Counted from the stretch's first letter, positions 30,318 through 42,852 are shown. The stretch: 64,000 bases of DNA from Corythucha ciliata (GCA_038030265.1 CM075940.1:3162001-3226000), one strand, 5' to 3'. The notes: generated by a model not told the origin, from the sequence alone. Translations and numbers: made by a program.

Positions 30318-31640
30318 TCAAAGCAACAACTCCCGTATGTCCTCACTCACTGGCAAGTGCTTCTTTTTGGGTTCCGGCCTCAAACTCGTAATAAGTGGGT
30401 CTGAGGTCTCCAGAATCTTATGAAAAATGTCCTCGTTTGTAACTGTGCGAGAGTGCTTCCTCGCGTGATTCAATCTGAAGATTTTGTAGTCTTTGTTGCG
30501 ACTTTCTTGCGCTTCTTCAGATAGCATTCCCACGGGAAGAGCTGCAGCTGTAATAATTTCTGAGCCGTGAACCAGCAATTTGTGTACTGTTGAGGGCATG
30601 TAGTACCATGGGTAAAGTTGAATGGCTATCTCAGCGGTTTCTTTCGCGTAGACCCCAAATTTAACGGCATCAATGTCGTGGTTGCTGTTGATCACATTTA
30701 AGATGGTACCTAGTCGTTCAATCAAGTGTTTATCGATTTTTGTGACTTCTGAAGTTGAATCTGGGTTGGCGAAAAACCTCCGGGCAGTATTTCCGGTATT
30801 AGATGATCCGTATCCTTGTTTCACAAAATCCACTCGAATCCCCAATTAGTCCAAGAATTCATCCTGGATGCTTTTTTTCTCGGCCTCTTTCATTGCATGT
30901 GTGGTTTAGAAGGTCTTGCAGGGGAACCTGAGCCGAAGTCTCGGTGATCTGTAGATTTTCAGGGTAGCACTCTTTTTTAGATTCGGTGATTTTCTTGTAG
31001 CTAGGAAAAATGTCGCATCCAATACTTTTCGTTGCCTTCCTGATTACCTCGTATTGGTACTTGGTCAATTTGGCTTGAGTGAAAAGTGACAACGCGAAAT
31101 CTTTACTAAAACGGGTGAACTGAGGTTCTGACGTTGATGCAGCATTAATCAAACCCTGTGAGTGCAACGATCGTAGCTCGCGAATTTTATTTTTTTGACT
31201 TCATTTTCCACAGTCTTCAAAACTTTTTTCTGGTCGTCCCCCTCTCGGTGGAATGAACTATCGTTGTTGGTGTTACCAAAATAAGCGGAGAACTCACCTA
31301 ATTATTAATTTGGTTTTATATTTTAAAATTGATTCTTATTGATTTTTGTTTTCGAGAAGTTACCTTCCATCCAAGTCTCATATTTCTTTAAGAACTTAAC
31401 TTTATTGCGATTAACGGCATTAAACTTTTGGTTAAAGTGGGGAATAAAACGTTTGCGCAGTTGTTCGCAAAGTATCTTCGTTTTTTCCTCGGACAAATCA
31501 GGGAAAATACTGGAAATGTACTCTTCAATGGTCCTCCTACTCAAGAGCACTTCACACAAGTCCCGGTATCGAATATTAGCTGTTTCCATTATAATTTTCA
31601 GACGTTTCACAGCAAGTACGTATCCCGAATGGAAAAACAA
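30318..31640 (-). pseudogene. RAG1/Transib-like transposase relic
   Basis: Three minus-strand pieces (31640-31323, 31167-30859 and 30845-30318) read in order. The last holds GNTARRFF, then WYYMPSTVHKLLVHGSEII and LPVGMLSEEAQESRNKDYK, then HARKHSRTVTNEDI. The order Asn-x-Ala-Arg, His-Lys-x-Leu-x-His, then a Ser-Glu-Glu with Arg-Asn-Lys matches the C-terminal core of RAG1 and Transib-type transposases, where the last acid lies in the Ser/Gly-Glu motif. The N-terminal acids were not identified. The stop between the second and third piece (about 30846) and the gaps make it inactive. Family assignment is by motif order only. Confidence 0.55.
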
Positions 31641-31679
31641 AGGAAAATATTTCTGGCACTGATCAAAGTATTCTTATAA

Positions 31680-33310
31680 AATGAAATATTTTAAATTTGA
31701 TAAATATTTATAGAATCTGATTTGGACTTTATTCTCTATAGAAAGTATTTCTCTCTTCTCTTCTTTTTGCCTCCATCAGTAGATTATTTTATTGCCCATC
31801 AATCATCATACTTTTACACACACAGTTTGCCTAATCATGGAGGGTTAGAAGAAATTTTAGGTATTAATTTAAATTTTTTAATTTCAAATTTTAAAATTTA
31901 TGAAAATGCATTTACGATAGTTAACCTCTAAGGTATATAGTTAACGTTTCATTATTAAAACGAAAAACAACAAAAAACACACATTTGGCTATTCTTGCAT
32001 GAAAGTGGTTGTAGATACCAGAGTTGTAGCTGGATGCAGATGAAAATTGTACAGCACAACCTCAAATGCATCTAGATAACAAAAATTAAGCATTCATGCC
32101 GGAGGAAGGCGGAGCTTTTTTTGTATGTGAACTACTAGAGGACATAATCACCCAATAGTTCTTGGCCTTAGGACACGAGTTTCACCCGCCTGTTTCACTT
32201 GATTGACGCACTCATGTTACTCTTAAGAGGCGTACGGTCACATTAACAACCAATTAATTCCATTTCAACAAAAACGGAAACCTGCGGAAAATAATTTGAA
32301 TCAATCCTATTTTGTTCATTTTGTCGACTTTCAACTTTGAAGCCCAATTGACTCATAATTTTACCATTTAATTGAAAAACGAATATCATATCTTGATTCT
32401 GCATGCCATATACTATGGGAAACGAATGGGGAACTTGCATGAATCTCAGATTGGGTAGAAAAGCATACCGGTGATTTGACCCGTGAACTGAAGGATAACA
32501 ACGGAAGTTGCAACCCGATTGGTGCGTTTTAAGATTTTTAAAAAAGGTTCAAAGTTCTTCAGAAGAGGATGGATGGTGCGAGGGGAAATGACGTAAATAC
32601 TTACTTGTGAAGCATTTGAGGGAACTCTAAAATTGTTTGTTTACAAATAACATGAAAAATGTCCCCCCATTAAACTCGTCTAACCCCCTCTTCCCCGCAT
32701 CATCCATTTCAATAAGTAAGTTTTTACGACATCGAACCCCCACTCAAAATTTTTAAAAATTCCCTAAAAAAGCATCCTTGACTGATTTCAAAGTTTAATG
32801 TGAGCAATAGACTTGTGGAAGAGCCCTCTTTAAGCAACACCAACTTTTGAAAAATGTGCAAGTTCCCCATTTTGAACGAACGAAATTCTCACTTTCAAAA
32901 ATATAGTTTTTTCCACCTTTGCCCCACTGTGCGACGCTTCGACCTCTCTATTCTTAATTACGTTTATGATATAATGATGCGACCTCAAAGCGACGTCATA
33001 AACTTGTAGTACAAGGTTATGACGAAAACATAACGTCGGAAAACTGTACTACACATTCCCGACATCGCAGCAACGGCATAATTTTATGTTAACCATGTAG
33101 TACAAATATTTGACAGCGCTACGACGTCAGAATATACTGCTATACTTTTCTGATGTCTAATTTACGTCGGAAATTTGTAATACAACGACATTCCGTCGTT
33201 CAGACGATATGGCAACGTCGAAGGCGGCAAGATGTAGTTAAGCCACCCAAACTACCAGAATCCGACGTCGGAAGTATTACAGAATAGGTCGCATGTCGCA
33301 AATGAACCTA
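31680..33310. other. AT-rich non-coding flank of the candidate element
   Basis: I see no coding sequence. Repeated short motifs with CGAC and GTAATAC/GTAGTAC near 32990-33280 mirror the left flank at 28380-28480 and 28960-29250. Confidence 0.4.
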
Positions 33311-34111
33311 GATGCGACCAATTGTGCTAGTTTGGTTGTCCGTCGCAACAGCAGCATTCAACTGTGATTCTTCTTCCCCTTTCTTCGTCATCAGTACAAC
33401 ACGAAACAAAATGAGCTCTTCTCCATCTACCGCAGACTCATCATCCCTTTTCTTCGTATTCTCTCAACAAGAAAGAGACAAAACAATTAGTGATCGGACT
33501 TGCTAATATGGATACACCTCTTCTCATGATTGCCAAAACCATGAAAACTAGTCGACATCGACAACTAATAACTAAATGCCTGCTCTACATAACGAGTTCC
33601 GACTGGGAGACATTTTGCAAGCATATTGCCTGCATTCAAAATGTTCTCACACAACGATCAAGCTCTTCCTTTGGCGTGGAAGACTTATTTTTCGGAAAAC
33701 GTTTAAAAGTCAGGCCCGCTGGGTTACGAAGCGAGCATTGTATCCATTACACCATCGAGGCGCGCTCCGCCCTCACCCCACTCCTGTTATCCGTCCAATC
33801 TTCTGTCAGTATGAACGCAATGATATGGTGGTGGGAGTAAAAATAAGGGCGGTAACTAAGTACGAGAGTGAGGAGAAAATATACTATTACTTCTCACATT
33901 AATCATACCGTTACAGTTCAGAGCTAAGAACCAAGCAGTAAAGAACGTTGAGCGTCTTCCTTCAATCAGGACTTTTCACACACACACTTCTTCCTCTTCA
34001 CATCTTCCACGCAAACGGTAAATATTTATTTTTCATCTTAGACTTTAATGACATAGTCACTTTAATTAATTTTTTTCTCTCTCTTCACAGAAAATGGATC
34101 ATTCCAAAAAT

Positions 34112-34469
34112 GAAATACTCAGCACACTCAACCAGCTCGCCTCGACCCATATCGGAGCTCGAGAAGGAGGCCTTATTCGTTGTGCATCGCGTCGAACGAT
34201 CGAACACCAAGTTCGGAGAAAAATTAACACTACTCCTCATACATTCTGACGACTTCTACGAGAATGCTGACGGGGGAGAAGGAGGGAGAGGAGAAATAAA
34301 CAAACGTAAATATCGCGTTTATCTTCCATCACGATTTTCCAATGAGTCGGATATTTTTAAATACTTCACTGATGGAAAATATCAGGTAGATTCCTTATCA
34401 CTCTCTTTCCTAGGGAAACGAGGAAAACAAAATTTATTCACATTTTATGATAATACTAAAAACGAGTAA
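34112..34469 (+). CDS. Small protein of unknown function, two-exon gene
   Basis: A TTTTTCTCTCTCTTCACAG acceptor ends at 34090, with a possible GTAAAT donor at about 34018. The first ATG in the open frame is at 34112, giving about 118 residues. The C-terminal half has a basic YRVYLPSRFS segment and SLSLSFLGKRGKQNLFTFYD, a beta-rich pattern that could be an OB-like nucleic-acid-binding fold. No TE hallmark is present. Frames upstream (33312-33840) lack recognisable motifs and may be leader or pseudogene sequence. Confidence 0.4.
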
Positions 34470-34820
34470 AAAATGCAAATTCATACTTTTTTTCTCCTTT
34501 GTATTAATTCAATATCATTAACTGAATTGTAATTTTCAAAAATAAAATAAGTCCAAGTAAAAAATCTCTTCGATAATTGATATCACACCCCTCTCCTCCC
34601 ATCACACTAAGGATGGCTCATCTCGCACAAAACCTCCTCCCCGACCTTACACAATAATTCCTTCCTGACCTCACACAAGCCCTCCCTAAGGTTAGCACCC
34701 TCCTCCCAAAGGGTCACTCATCCAGCACATGCGCACGACCTCCTCCTCCCTAAGGGTAGCCAGCCGCCACTGAACGCTCAACACTCATCTACCCCATGTA
34801 TTCCCCTAGCTCTCACTCGT

Positions 34821-34854
34821 CGACGGTAGCCGAGTGGCTAGCGCTGTCGTCTCC
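34821..34854 (+). repeat. tRNA-like sequence (SINE head), left half
   Basis: GGTAGCCGAGTGG has the form of a tRNA A box. The sequence is interrupted at 34854 by the Jockey insertion and resumes at 42435 with a B-box-like GGGATCGATCC. The two halves would form a tRNA-like unit of about 70 nt with a CGACG/CGTCG terminal stem. Confidence 0.55.
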
Positions 34855-34894
34855 AAACAAGAGACCACTTCCACCGAACGAAAGTCCGTCAGAA

Positions 34895-35995
34895 ATGGAC
34901 AGCGTCAAAAGGGGACGACCTTCTACAACTGCTTCAATCACCACCTCTAACCGATATTCGGTCCTGACTGAAACAATGGACACGGGTGTTTCAACGCACG
35001 AGGCACCCCCGGAGGAACTCACGAATAAGAAGGAGACGAGGGCCCCGAAACCACCACCTCTTATTTACCACGGGAAAGTCGCTAAATTACCAGACTTCCT
35101 TCGACTCATCAAAACTGTTGTAAAAGGTGACTTTCACGTGAAATATTTCAATGAAACGACGGAGGTCCACGTCAAGGATCCCGAAGATTTCACCGCCCTC
35201 AAACGCCGCTGGATAGACGACAAGGTAACCTTTCACACCTATACAGAAAAAAGCGACAAACGGAGAACGTTTGTAATGAAAGGGCTCCATCCCGATCTCA
35301 ACCTAGATGAGGTCAAAGCTGAGTTAGAATACCTAGGACTATAAGTACTAAGTATCTCCTCAATGAGAGGAACGATCACGCACATTGTAGTAGTATCGCT
35401 CAAGGGCAACGTGAACCTTCAAGTCTTGAAGAGAACAGCCCAACTCATCTGTCCCACAAAAGTAACGTGGGAAGTTTATCTCTCTAAAAGAAAACTGACG
35501 CAGTGTCACCGTTGTCAAAAATGGGGCCACGCTACAAGCAACTGCTGGGCCGAACCTGCTTGCCTTAAGTGCGGGCAAGGTCACATCACGAGGGACTGCA
35601 AAAAACCCAAAGAGGAGCCGGCCACATGCTGCAATTGCCTCGGCGACCACCCTGCGAACGCCCTGATATGCCGTGTTTACGTCAAGAAGGTCGAAGCCAT
35701 CGCCTCCACCACCAGCCAAAAACCCCAGAGAAACAAGGCACACACCCTCGCTTCCAGACTGCAAGATCACCAACAGTTTCCTTCGCTCCAGCAGCTCCCA
35801 CCTCAACCAACATGCGACCCTTCTAGAACTACGCCATGGACCAACCCCTGGGACCGACCGGCCATCATCCCCACAATAGACGTAAGTCCCAAAACTGCCA
35901 GTGACGCACAAGGCTTCAAAAATTTCCTCTCTCTAGTCAAAGAAATACAGACCCTTACTGCTCAAATCAGTATTACAGGATGCTCAGAGCAGTAA
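34895..35995 (+). pseudogene. Jockey gag-like ORF1 with CCHC zinc knuckles, one stop
   Basis: The frame is open from before 34796. The natural start is probably the ATG at 34895, since 34796-34854 is target DNA. A domain rich in basic and aromatic residues (FHVKYFNETTEVHVKD, FVMKGLHPDL) corresponds to the zinc-finger-associated region of Jockey gags. A single TAA at 35342-35344 interrupts it. Beyond that come three Cys knuckles: CHRCQKWGHATSNC, CLKCGQGHITRDC and CCNCLGDHPANALIC. The protein would coat the element RNA. One stop only, so inactivation is recent. Confidence 0.85.
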
Positions 35996-36680
35996 AAACC
36001 CTAAATCACAACCTCAAAACATGTGAAACCCAAATGGAAAAATTCCAAATATTCACAGAATTTTGCAAAACACTTGATAATGACCATGAGTAGCGTAAAA
36101 ATCATCACCTTGAACGCTAACAGTATCCGAGGAAAACTAGGCGAAGTCATTGAATTCCTTCAATGAGAAAACGTTGATATTCTTTGTATTAATGAAACAA
36201 AATTAAAGGGCACCGAAACCCTCAAAGTCCGCAACTATCATTGCCTCACTAACAACAGAGAAAATGGAGCAGGTGGCGTGGCCATGCTAATCCGTGATTC
36301 CCTACCCTACACCGTCGTCCCAACCATCCGCTCCTCAATCGAACATTTGTGTATCAAACTGCAAAATAATCCACATATAATAGCAACCTACAACCCCCCA
36401 TTCAATCACTTTACTGCCACAGACTTACATAACCTCACTCATATTGCAAATAAAGTACTAATCTTAGGTGACTTAAACGCCAAACATACAACATGGGGAA
36501 ACAACCGATGCAACAAAAATGGGACCACGCTCTATGATTTTACCTTGAAAACAAACAGCAATGTCTTATTCCCCCTAGAACCTACCCATTACCCTCCGAA
36601 CGGCTCCACACCTTCGACAATTGACCTCGCCGTCATTAAAAACGTGACCCATATCTCAGACCTCACTGTACTCCACGAAC

Positions 36681-38231
36681 CCATTTTCGTTATTTTCACG
36701 CAGGCTCCTCCTACTTTTTTTCCCTCTTCATTGTAACCGGACCTCTCGGTCTGTGCACAACTAATCTAGAAACTAACTTGAGGAGGACTTATGAAGTCTT
36801 TTCTTTGTTTCACTTGCTATTAAGCTGTGTTCTGGTGCGTTTGTGTGATTTCCTTTTTTATTATTTCTGACTTCCTGACTTTCCTGATTATTTCAAACGT
36901 CCTTTTCAGGACGCTCCCTCTGTTAGCTTGTCTAACTTTTCCTTGTCATTTTTTCGTTTTTATTTTCTCCGATTATCCCGACCTGTCAATTCCGTCTCGT
37001 TTTTCCTACTTACCTCGGAAATTTTTCTCGTTTTTCCTGCATCCTTTACGCAATTAGCACATTCGGAATCAAGTTGCATAGACTCTATTTGACAATGGAC
37101 GGTGTTTTCGTACGAAGACGAAATTGTCTTTAAAAAAAAAATTGTCTGACTACCACAACGAAATGAATTGCGATAACTTTCTGGAATGGTTTACAACAAC
37201 TCTTCCTCTGCTGGAGAACAACGCCGTGATTGTCATGGACAACGCTCCTTATCACTCAATGAAAGCTGAGAAAATACCAAACTCATCGTGGAAAAAAGCA
37301 GCAATCATGGAATGGATTACAAGCAAGGGTCAAGAAGCAGATGCTACTATGTTGAAGCCAGAACTCACCAAACAGCTGAAAGGGGACTACGAGAGGTATA
37401 TTGTCGACGAGGTTGCAGAACAACAAGACAAGACTGTCCTAAGACTTCCACCATACCGTTGCGAGCTAAACCCAATAGAGCTGGCATGGGCAATGGTCAA
37501 GGGACACGTCAAGAATAATAATACTTCTTTCAAATTGTATGATGTGAAGAAGCTTCTCGAAGAAGGCATTGAGAGGGTCACAGCAGAAAACTGGCGGAAC
37601 TTCGTCAAACATGTCATCGTGGAAAAAAACAAATTATGGGAGACTGACGATATCTTGGACGAATTGACTGACGACTTACCGCGGCTAATTATAAGAGATG
37701 ACAGTGCTGGCGAAAGTTCAAAAAGTGACGACGACTAACTAAAATATTAAATAAAAATAAAATAAAAAACTTCTAGTCATCAATGTTCCTTAATTTTGGA
37801 TGAATGTTGCCTACTTTTATAATTAATGTTTGCGTGTTTTATTACGACGTTGTAACGCCTAGCGGCGATAACTATAAAAAAAAAAATAAGCGTATCAGAA
37901 AAACATAATATATGTGAAAAAAATGAAGACATTCTCGTGAATAAATTGACTCTTTGCTGTAATTTTTGTATCCGACCTATAAGCAACTCAATCAAAGAAT
38001 GCACGGGTGTGAACACAAAGTTTGTTGGTTCTAAAAGTGAAAAACTGAAAGCTCAAGGGGCTGTAAAAGTAGAGAGCTCGAGGAGCTGTAGGAGTAGAGA
38101 GCGTAGAGAGTTCCCAACATAGTTGTCATCTTTTTGGCTTGCAGTAGACCCAAGCCCGTCTTTCGCGTAAAATTTCCCTCCTAAACCGTGGGGAACCACC
38201 CACCTGCGCCAACAGCGTTCACTCTTACGAT
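36681..38231 (+). mobile_element. DNA-transposon insertion in the Jockey endonuclease
   Basis: The endonuclease frame breaks after GAAC at 36677-36680 and resumes correctly after GAAC at 38232-38235, so the inserted segment with one 4-bp copy is 1,555 bp. I did not find convincing terminal inverted repeats. A DDE_3 transposase fragment lies inside. Confidence 0.6.
37124..37738 (+). pseudogene. DDE_3-type (IS630/Tc1-mariner-like) transposase, C-terminal part
   Basis: About 200 residues. The second and third catalytic acids are visible: Asp in VIVMDNAPYHS and Glu in LPPYRCELNPIELAW. The region between contains a helical insertion (SWKKAAIMEWITSKGQEAD). The C-terminus is acidic (ESSKSDDD). The N-terminal DNA-binding domain and first acid are missing, so the apparent start at 37124 is not a true start. 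It belongs to a group of DDE_3 proteins common in insects. Confidence 0.8.
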
Positions 38232-38446
38232 GAACGCAGTATAGACTCCGATCATCTCCCAGTTGAAATCAGCCTAGAAACACACAACCCCAAAACAATC
38301 AAGACCAAAACCCTTGCATATAACCTAGCAAACTGGCCACACTTCAGATCCCACCTCGACTCGACTATCGTCATCAACAACAAGCTGCACACAACTAAAG
38401 ACATAGACGACGCAGTCACCGAATTGACTGAAAAAATCCATACTGA

Positions 38447-39230
38447 TAATTTATTTGACATGAGAAATCCACGATTCAAACAGTGCACATCTTCACAAGA
38501 CGCCCCCAACAATGATCCCGTACCGGCAACTTCTTCACAATCTATTAATGAATCAGAAAACGGTGCGGAACTTTTCTTTTCACAATATTTTGCCAGAGAA
38601 TGAGAATATACAATTTTTATTTTAATTTTATTCCTATTAACAAGTTTTGTTGCACACTAATACTTATTTAGAATTAATATTAAATAATTACTTCAAACAG
38701 CCTTGAAGCACTTGGACGATAGCTGTGTAGACTTAAGGGACAATGAGAGAAATGAGCAAAGATGAAACTTTGAACACGTAATGAAGGCTCTCATAGCTGT
38801 CTCCGGTTCTAGAAAACGGAGCGTGATGGCCAAACGCACTATGTATCGGTGAAATCACTTTCCTCCATTTTGTATCCTTCTTGGAGGCACGGTCTTTCTC
38901 GGAAGTACTCGAAATCACAGGAGGACATTCTGCTGAAATTCTCAAATTGGCCAGATGGCTCTCTCATCAAGCCCGCCTTCATGTTCGTTCCATCATACCT
39001 ATAGAAATAGTTTCAAAATGGAAACTATTACTATTGGTCGAGTCCGTATAGAGATCTATTAAAAGGGGAGACTAGGGTCATATTTTATGATCTTTATTTG
39101 TTGTTCTTTCGGTTATTGCGCACGTTCGGATATCCTCCCGTGGGTAGTCCGCCTCTTCCGGGTAGATTTGAAATTTGAAATTTATTTATAAATACAAAGT
39201 CGATACAACTAATTCATTTAATATTAGCCA
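38447..39230. mobile_element. Second insertion in the Jockey ORF2, identity unknown
   Basis: Between the ORF2 pieces ending with a TELTEKIH segment and starting with AVPWQPAIKSS lie about 790 bp without homology to a retrotransposon. The left part reads NPRFKQCTSSQDAPNN and on, ending in a TGA near 38603 like the tail of a protein gene. The rest is non-coding. The edges are approximate, and no repeats were recognised at the ends. Confidence 0.45.
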
Positions 39231-40085
39231 TGCCAGATAGCCCTAAGGCTGTGCCCTGGCAACCTGCAATTAAATCTAGCATTAAAGAAAAATATACCAC
39301 CCCTAAACAGGAGCGCCTGCCCCAAGAAATACTAGACTTGATCAGGAAAAGAATCACTAAAGAAAAATATGGCAAAGATCCCATGACTCTCGCGATAAAA
39401 AAATGACCGATGGTCTCACTCAGGCGATAAGGAGGCTCATCTTCCAACACAGAAATCACACTTGGGCTGAAAAGCTGAACAAGCTTCACACATCTGACAA
39501 CTCCCTGTGGAAAATGACGAAAATGCTCACAAAAAAATACCAACCTATCCCAACGTTAAACAACTCTGCCATCACAAATAAACAAAAAGCTGAACTCCTA
39601 GCCCAGCACTTCGAGGCAGTCCATGACATCGACCTAACTCTGACACCCGAGCAAACAGAAATCAAGCGGGTGGTAGACGAATACCTCAACAAAAAACACC
39701 CCAATAGCCCACACCAGCCCACCCCATTGTCAAATCCCAAGGAGATCAAAGAGATCTTACAAAACCTACCAAACCTCAAAGCGCCAGGCGTCGATAACAT
39801 CCAAAATATCGTACTGAAAAATTTATCACGAAAAGCTGTTGTACAATTATGTATATCGTAAACGCTATCCTTCGACTATCATATTTCCCCACACAATGGA
39901 AAACAGCGAACATTGTACCCATCCTAAAACCAGGCAAAAAAAGTACGTGTGCAGCTAGCTACCGCCCAATAGCCTAACTCCCTGCTATCAGCAAAGTGGC
40001 TGAAAAAATTATCCTGACCCGGTGTCGTAAAACCGAGAAAAAGCTCAAACTACTCATAGATGAACAATTTGGTTTTAGACGAAAG

Positions 40086-42065
40086 CACAACACAGTACAG
40101 CAAACTGCCCGAATTGTCAACGACATTACCATCAATTTCAACAAGAATAAGGTCACCGCAATGCTCCTTCTAGACATCGAAAAGGCATTTGATAAAGTCT
40201 GGATCGACGGGCTGATATACAAACTTATATTGTCCAAATTTCCACTCCCACTTATACTCTAATTAAATTCATACCTCCGCAATCGACTGCTCCAAGTCAC
40301 GGTGAACGGAACCACTTCCGATCTAAAACTCATCAAAGCGGGAATAGTCCAAGGCTCGGTTCAAGGACCATTCCTAATCAATATCTACCTGAATGATATC
40401 CCAAAATTCTCCAAAACAACCCTTGCTCTCTTTGCAGATGACACTGCCATCTATGCACATTCATTCAGTGCCATTATAGCAGCAAAACAAATTCAACTAC
40501 ACATATACAAACTCGAAAAATTCTACAAACTTTGGAAAATTAAGTTAAACACTGACAAAACCGAATGCATTGTTTTTACTCGTAAACTGAATGATTCACG
40601 CATCACACAACCAATCAAGATCTATGGAGACCCGATCACAATTCATACAACAGTCAAATACCTAGGCATTTATCTTGACAGAAAACTAACTTACAGAAAC
40701 CATATCACAAAACTACTAGAAAAGGCATACCGCACCCTACGCAGCGTATACTCACTAATGGTGAAAAATTCGGCTCTGAGCCAGCGCAACAAAAAACTTA
40801 TATACACCATGATAATACGACCCTCCCTCATATACGGCTGCCCCATATGGCACAACATTGCCCCTACCAACCTAATTCCCTTGCAAAGGTACCAAAACAA
40901 ATGCCTCAGGCTAATCACCAATGGAAATCGATACTCCAAGGTATCACAACTCCACCAGGACACACAAATACAAACCATATCTGAGTACATCACCCAGATA
41001 TCTGAAACCTTTTACACCACCCAACTAGACTCCAACAGGCTCACCAAGCACCTCACATCTTACAGATCCCACACACACAACACAGTACAGCAAACTGCCC
41101 GAATTGTCAACGACATTACCATCAATTACAACAAGAATAAGGTCACCGCAATGCTCCTTCTAGACATCGAAAAGGCATTTGATAAAGTCTGGATCGACGG
41201 GCTGATATACAAACTTATATTGTCCAAATTTCCACTCCCACTTATACTCTAATTAAATTCATACCTCCGCAATCGACTGCTCCAAGTCACGGTGAACGGA
41301 ACCACTTCCGATCTAAAACTCATCAAAGCGGGAATAGTCCAAGGCTCGGTTCAAGGACCATTCCTAATCAATATCTACCTGAATGATATCCCAAAATTCT
41401 CCAAAACAACCCTTGCTCTCTTTGCAGATGACACTGCCATCTATGCACATTCATTCAGTGCCATTATAGCAGCAAAACAAATTCAACTACACATATACAA
41501 ACTCGAAAAATTCTACAAACTTTGGAAAATTAAGTTAAACACTGACAAAACCGAATGCATTGTTTTTACTCGTAAACTGAATGATTCACGCATCACACAA
41601 CCAATCAAGATCTATGGAGACCCGATCACAATTCATACAACAGTCAAATACCTAGGCATTTATCTTGACAGAAAACTAACTTACAGAAACCATATCACAA
41701 AACTACTAGAAAAGGCATACCGCACCCTACGCAGCGTATACTCACTAATGGTGAAAAATTCGGCTCTGAGCCAGCGCAACAAAAAACTTATATACACCAT
41801 GATAATACGACCCTCCCTCATATACGGCTGCCCCATATGGCACAACATTGCCCCTACCAACCTAATTCCCTTGCAAAGGTACCAAAACAAATGCCTCAGG
41901 CTAATCACCAATGGAAATCGATACTCCAAGGTATCACAACTCCACCAGGACACACAAATACAAACCATATCTGAGTACATCACCCAGATATCTGAAACCT
42001 TTTACACCACCCAACTAGACTCCAACAGGCTCACCAAGCACCTCACATCTTACAGATCCCACAAC
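40086..42065. repeat. Tandem duplication, two 990-bp copies in the Jockey reverse transcriptase
   Basis: Copy one is 40086-41075 and copy two is 41076-42065. I saw one difference (T at 40137, A at 41127). Both copies carry the same TAA that ends the LPLIL segment. The junction lies in CACACACACAACACAG, which shares ACAACACA with both parent ends, so microhomology could have driven the event. Confidence 0.95.
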
Positions 42066-42422
42066 ACACCGTTTACAGTCAAACACAAACTGCCTTACCA
42101 GAACCTACGTGTCTTTTATGAATAACCTAGCATGGTCCACGTCCCTGATATCATTCATATAATACAGCATTATAAAATCAATTATTGCTAATAGGTTTTT
42201 GTCCGAATTTTCCTATGTATACCACAGAACACCTGAGTACCGCAAATGAACCAATAACCATCACATGAGGGCAGCATGCCCATATTATACGCTCAAATAA
42301 CAATAGGTAGAGCTCTTATGAGAGCAGGGACTATTTTCAAATCACAAAATGTTCATGTAAAATTAATCCATGTACAACAACTAATGTCAATAAATGAATT
42401 GTAAAAAGAAAAAAAAAAGAAA

Positions 42423-42470
42423 GCTGTCGTCTCCCGACCTCAAGGCAACGGGATCGATCCTACTCGTCGT
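42423..42470 (+). repeat. tRNA-like sequence (SINE head), right half
   Basis: It begins with the duplicated GCTGTCGTCTCC and continues CGACCTCAAGGC to a B-box-like GGGATCGATCC and the CGTCG stem. See the left half at 34821-34854. Confidence 0.55.
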
Positions 42471-42852
42471 CAAAAAATTTTTTCATGCCACCTGAGAGCG
42501 TGACGTGGCATGGTGGGGTGGGGCTGGGTGTGTCGTGGTACCAAAACCTCCTCCCTGACCTTGCACAATAATTACTTCCTGACCTCACTCAAGCCCTCCC
42601 TAAAGGTGCGTGTCCACTTGAGAGAAATTCTCGAGACTTCTCTCCGAATCTTGTACACTTGAGACCAGCCACCCGGGACACTTGAGACCTAGTCTCGGGA
42701 AATCGCTCTCAGCCCTGTGTCCACGTGAGAGCTGAATCGCGACATTTGTGCCAGAGACTTCGGAGATGGATGACCGCCGGGCTCTTAGTTTAATTGTTAT
42801 TAGCAAGTTACTAAAAGAAAAGAGAAAAAATATTTAAAAAAGGCAGTGTTGG

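Larger units (their letters stand above)
28223..33332 (-). mobile_element. Candidate 5.1-kb element with RAG1/Transib-like transposase
   Basis: The 13-mer AACTAGCACAATT at 28223-28235 is repeated inverted at 33320-33332. Between them, both flanks (28230-29250 and 32930-33310) are full of related short motifs such as TTGTACTAC/TTGTAATAC and CGACGTCGG. The interior carries a broken transposase on the minus strand. No direct target duplication is visible, so the inverted repeat may belong to a larger or older terminus. Confidence 0.45.
36088..42125 (+). pseudogene. Jockey ORF2 (endonuclease and reverse transcriptase), multiply broken
   Basis: The endonuclease starts near 36088 with ITLNANSIRGKL, has a TGA at 36164-36166, and continues through LILGDLNAKHTTWGNN to 36680. 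It is interrupted there and resumes at 38236 with the SDHLPVEI motif. A second interruption precedes AVPWQPAIKSS at about 39255. The reverse transcriptase follows, with LKAPGVDNIQN, a TAA and frame change at about 39860, ASYRPIA, LLDIEKAFDKVW, TAA at 40260-40262, and the catalytic FADDTAIYAH. The thumb (YLGIYLDRKLTYRNH) is followed by the tandem repeat of the palm and thumb at 41076-42065. Function is lost. Confidence 0.9.
34855..42422 (+). mobile_element. Near full-length Jockey-type element with nested insertions
   Basis: It starts directly after GCTGTCGTCTCC (34843-34854) and ends in an A-rich tail before a second copy of that 12-mer (42423-42434). It contains gag (ORF1) and ORF2 with endonuclease and reverse transcriptase. 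It is broken by an insertion at 36681-38231, a second at about 38447-39230, and a 990-bp internal tandem duplication. Without these the element would be about 4.2 kb, normal for Jockey. Confidence 0.9.

Noticed and set aside
28229..33326. CACAATT ends as a definite Transib RSS-like terminus
   Set aside because: The bases outside are inverted (ACTAG/CTAGT), not a 5-bp direct duplication, so the ends cannot be asserted.
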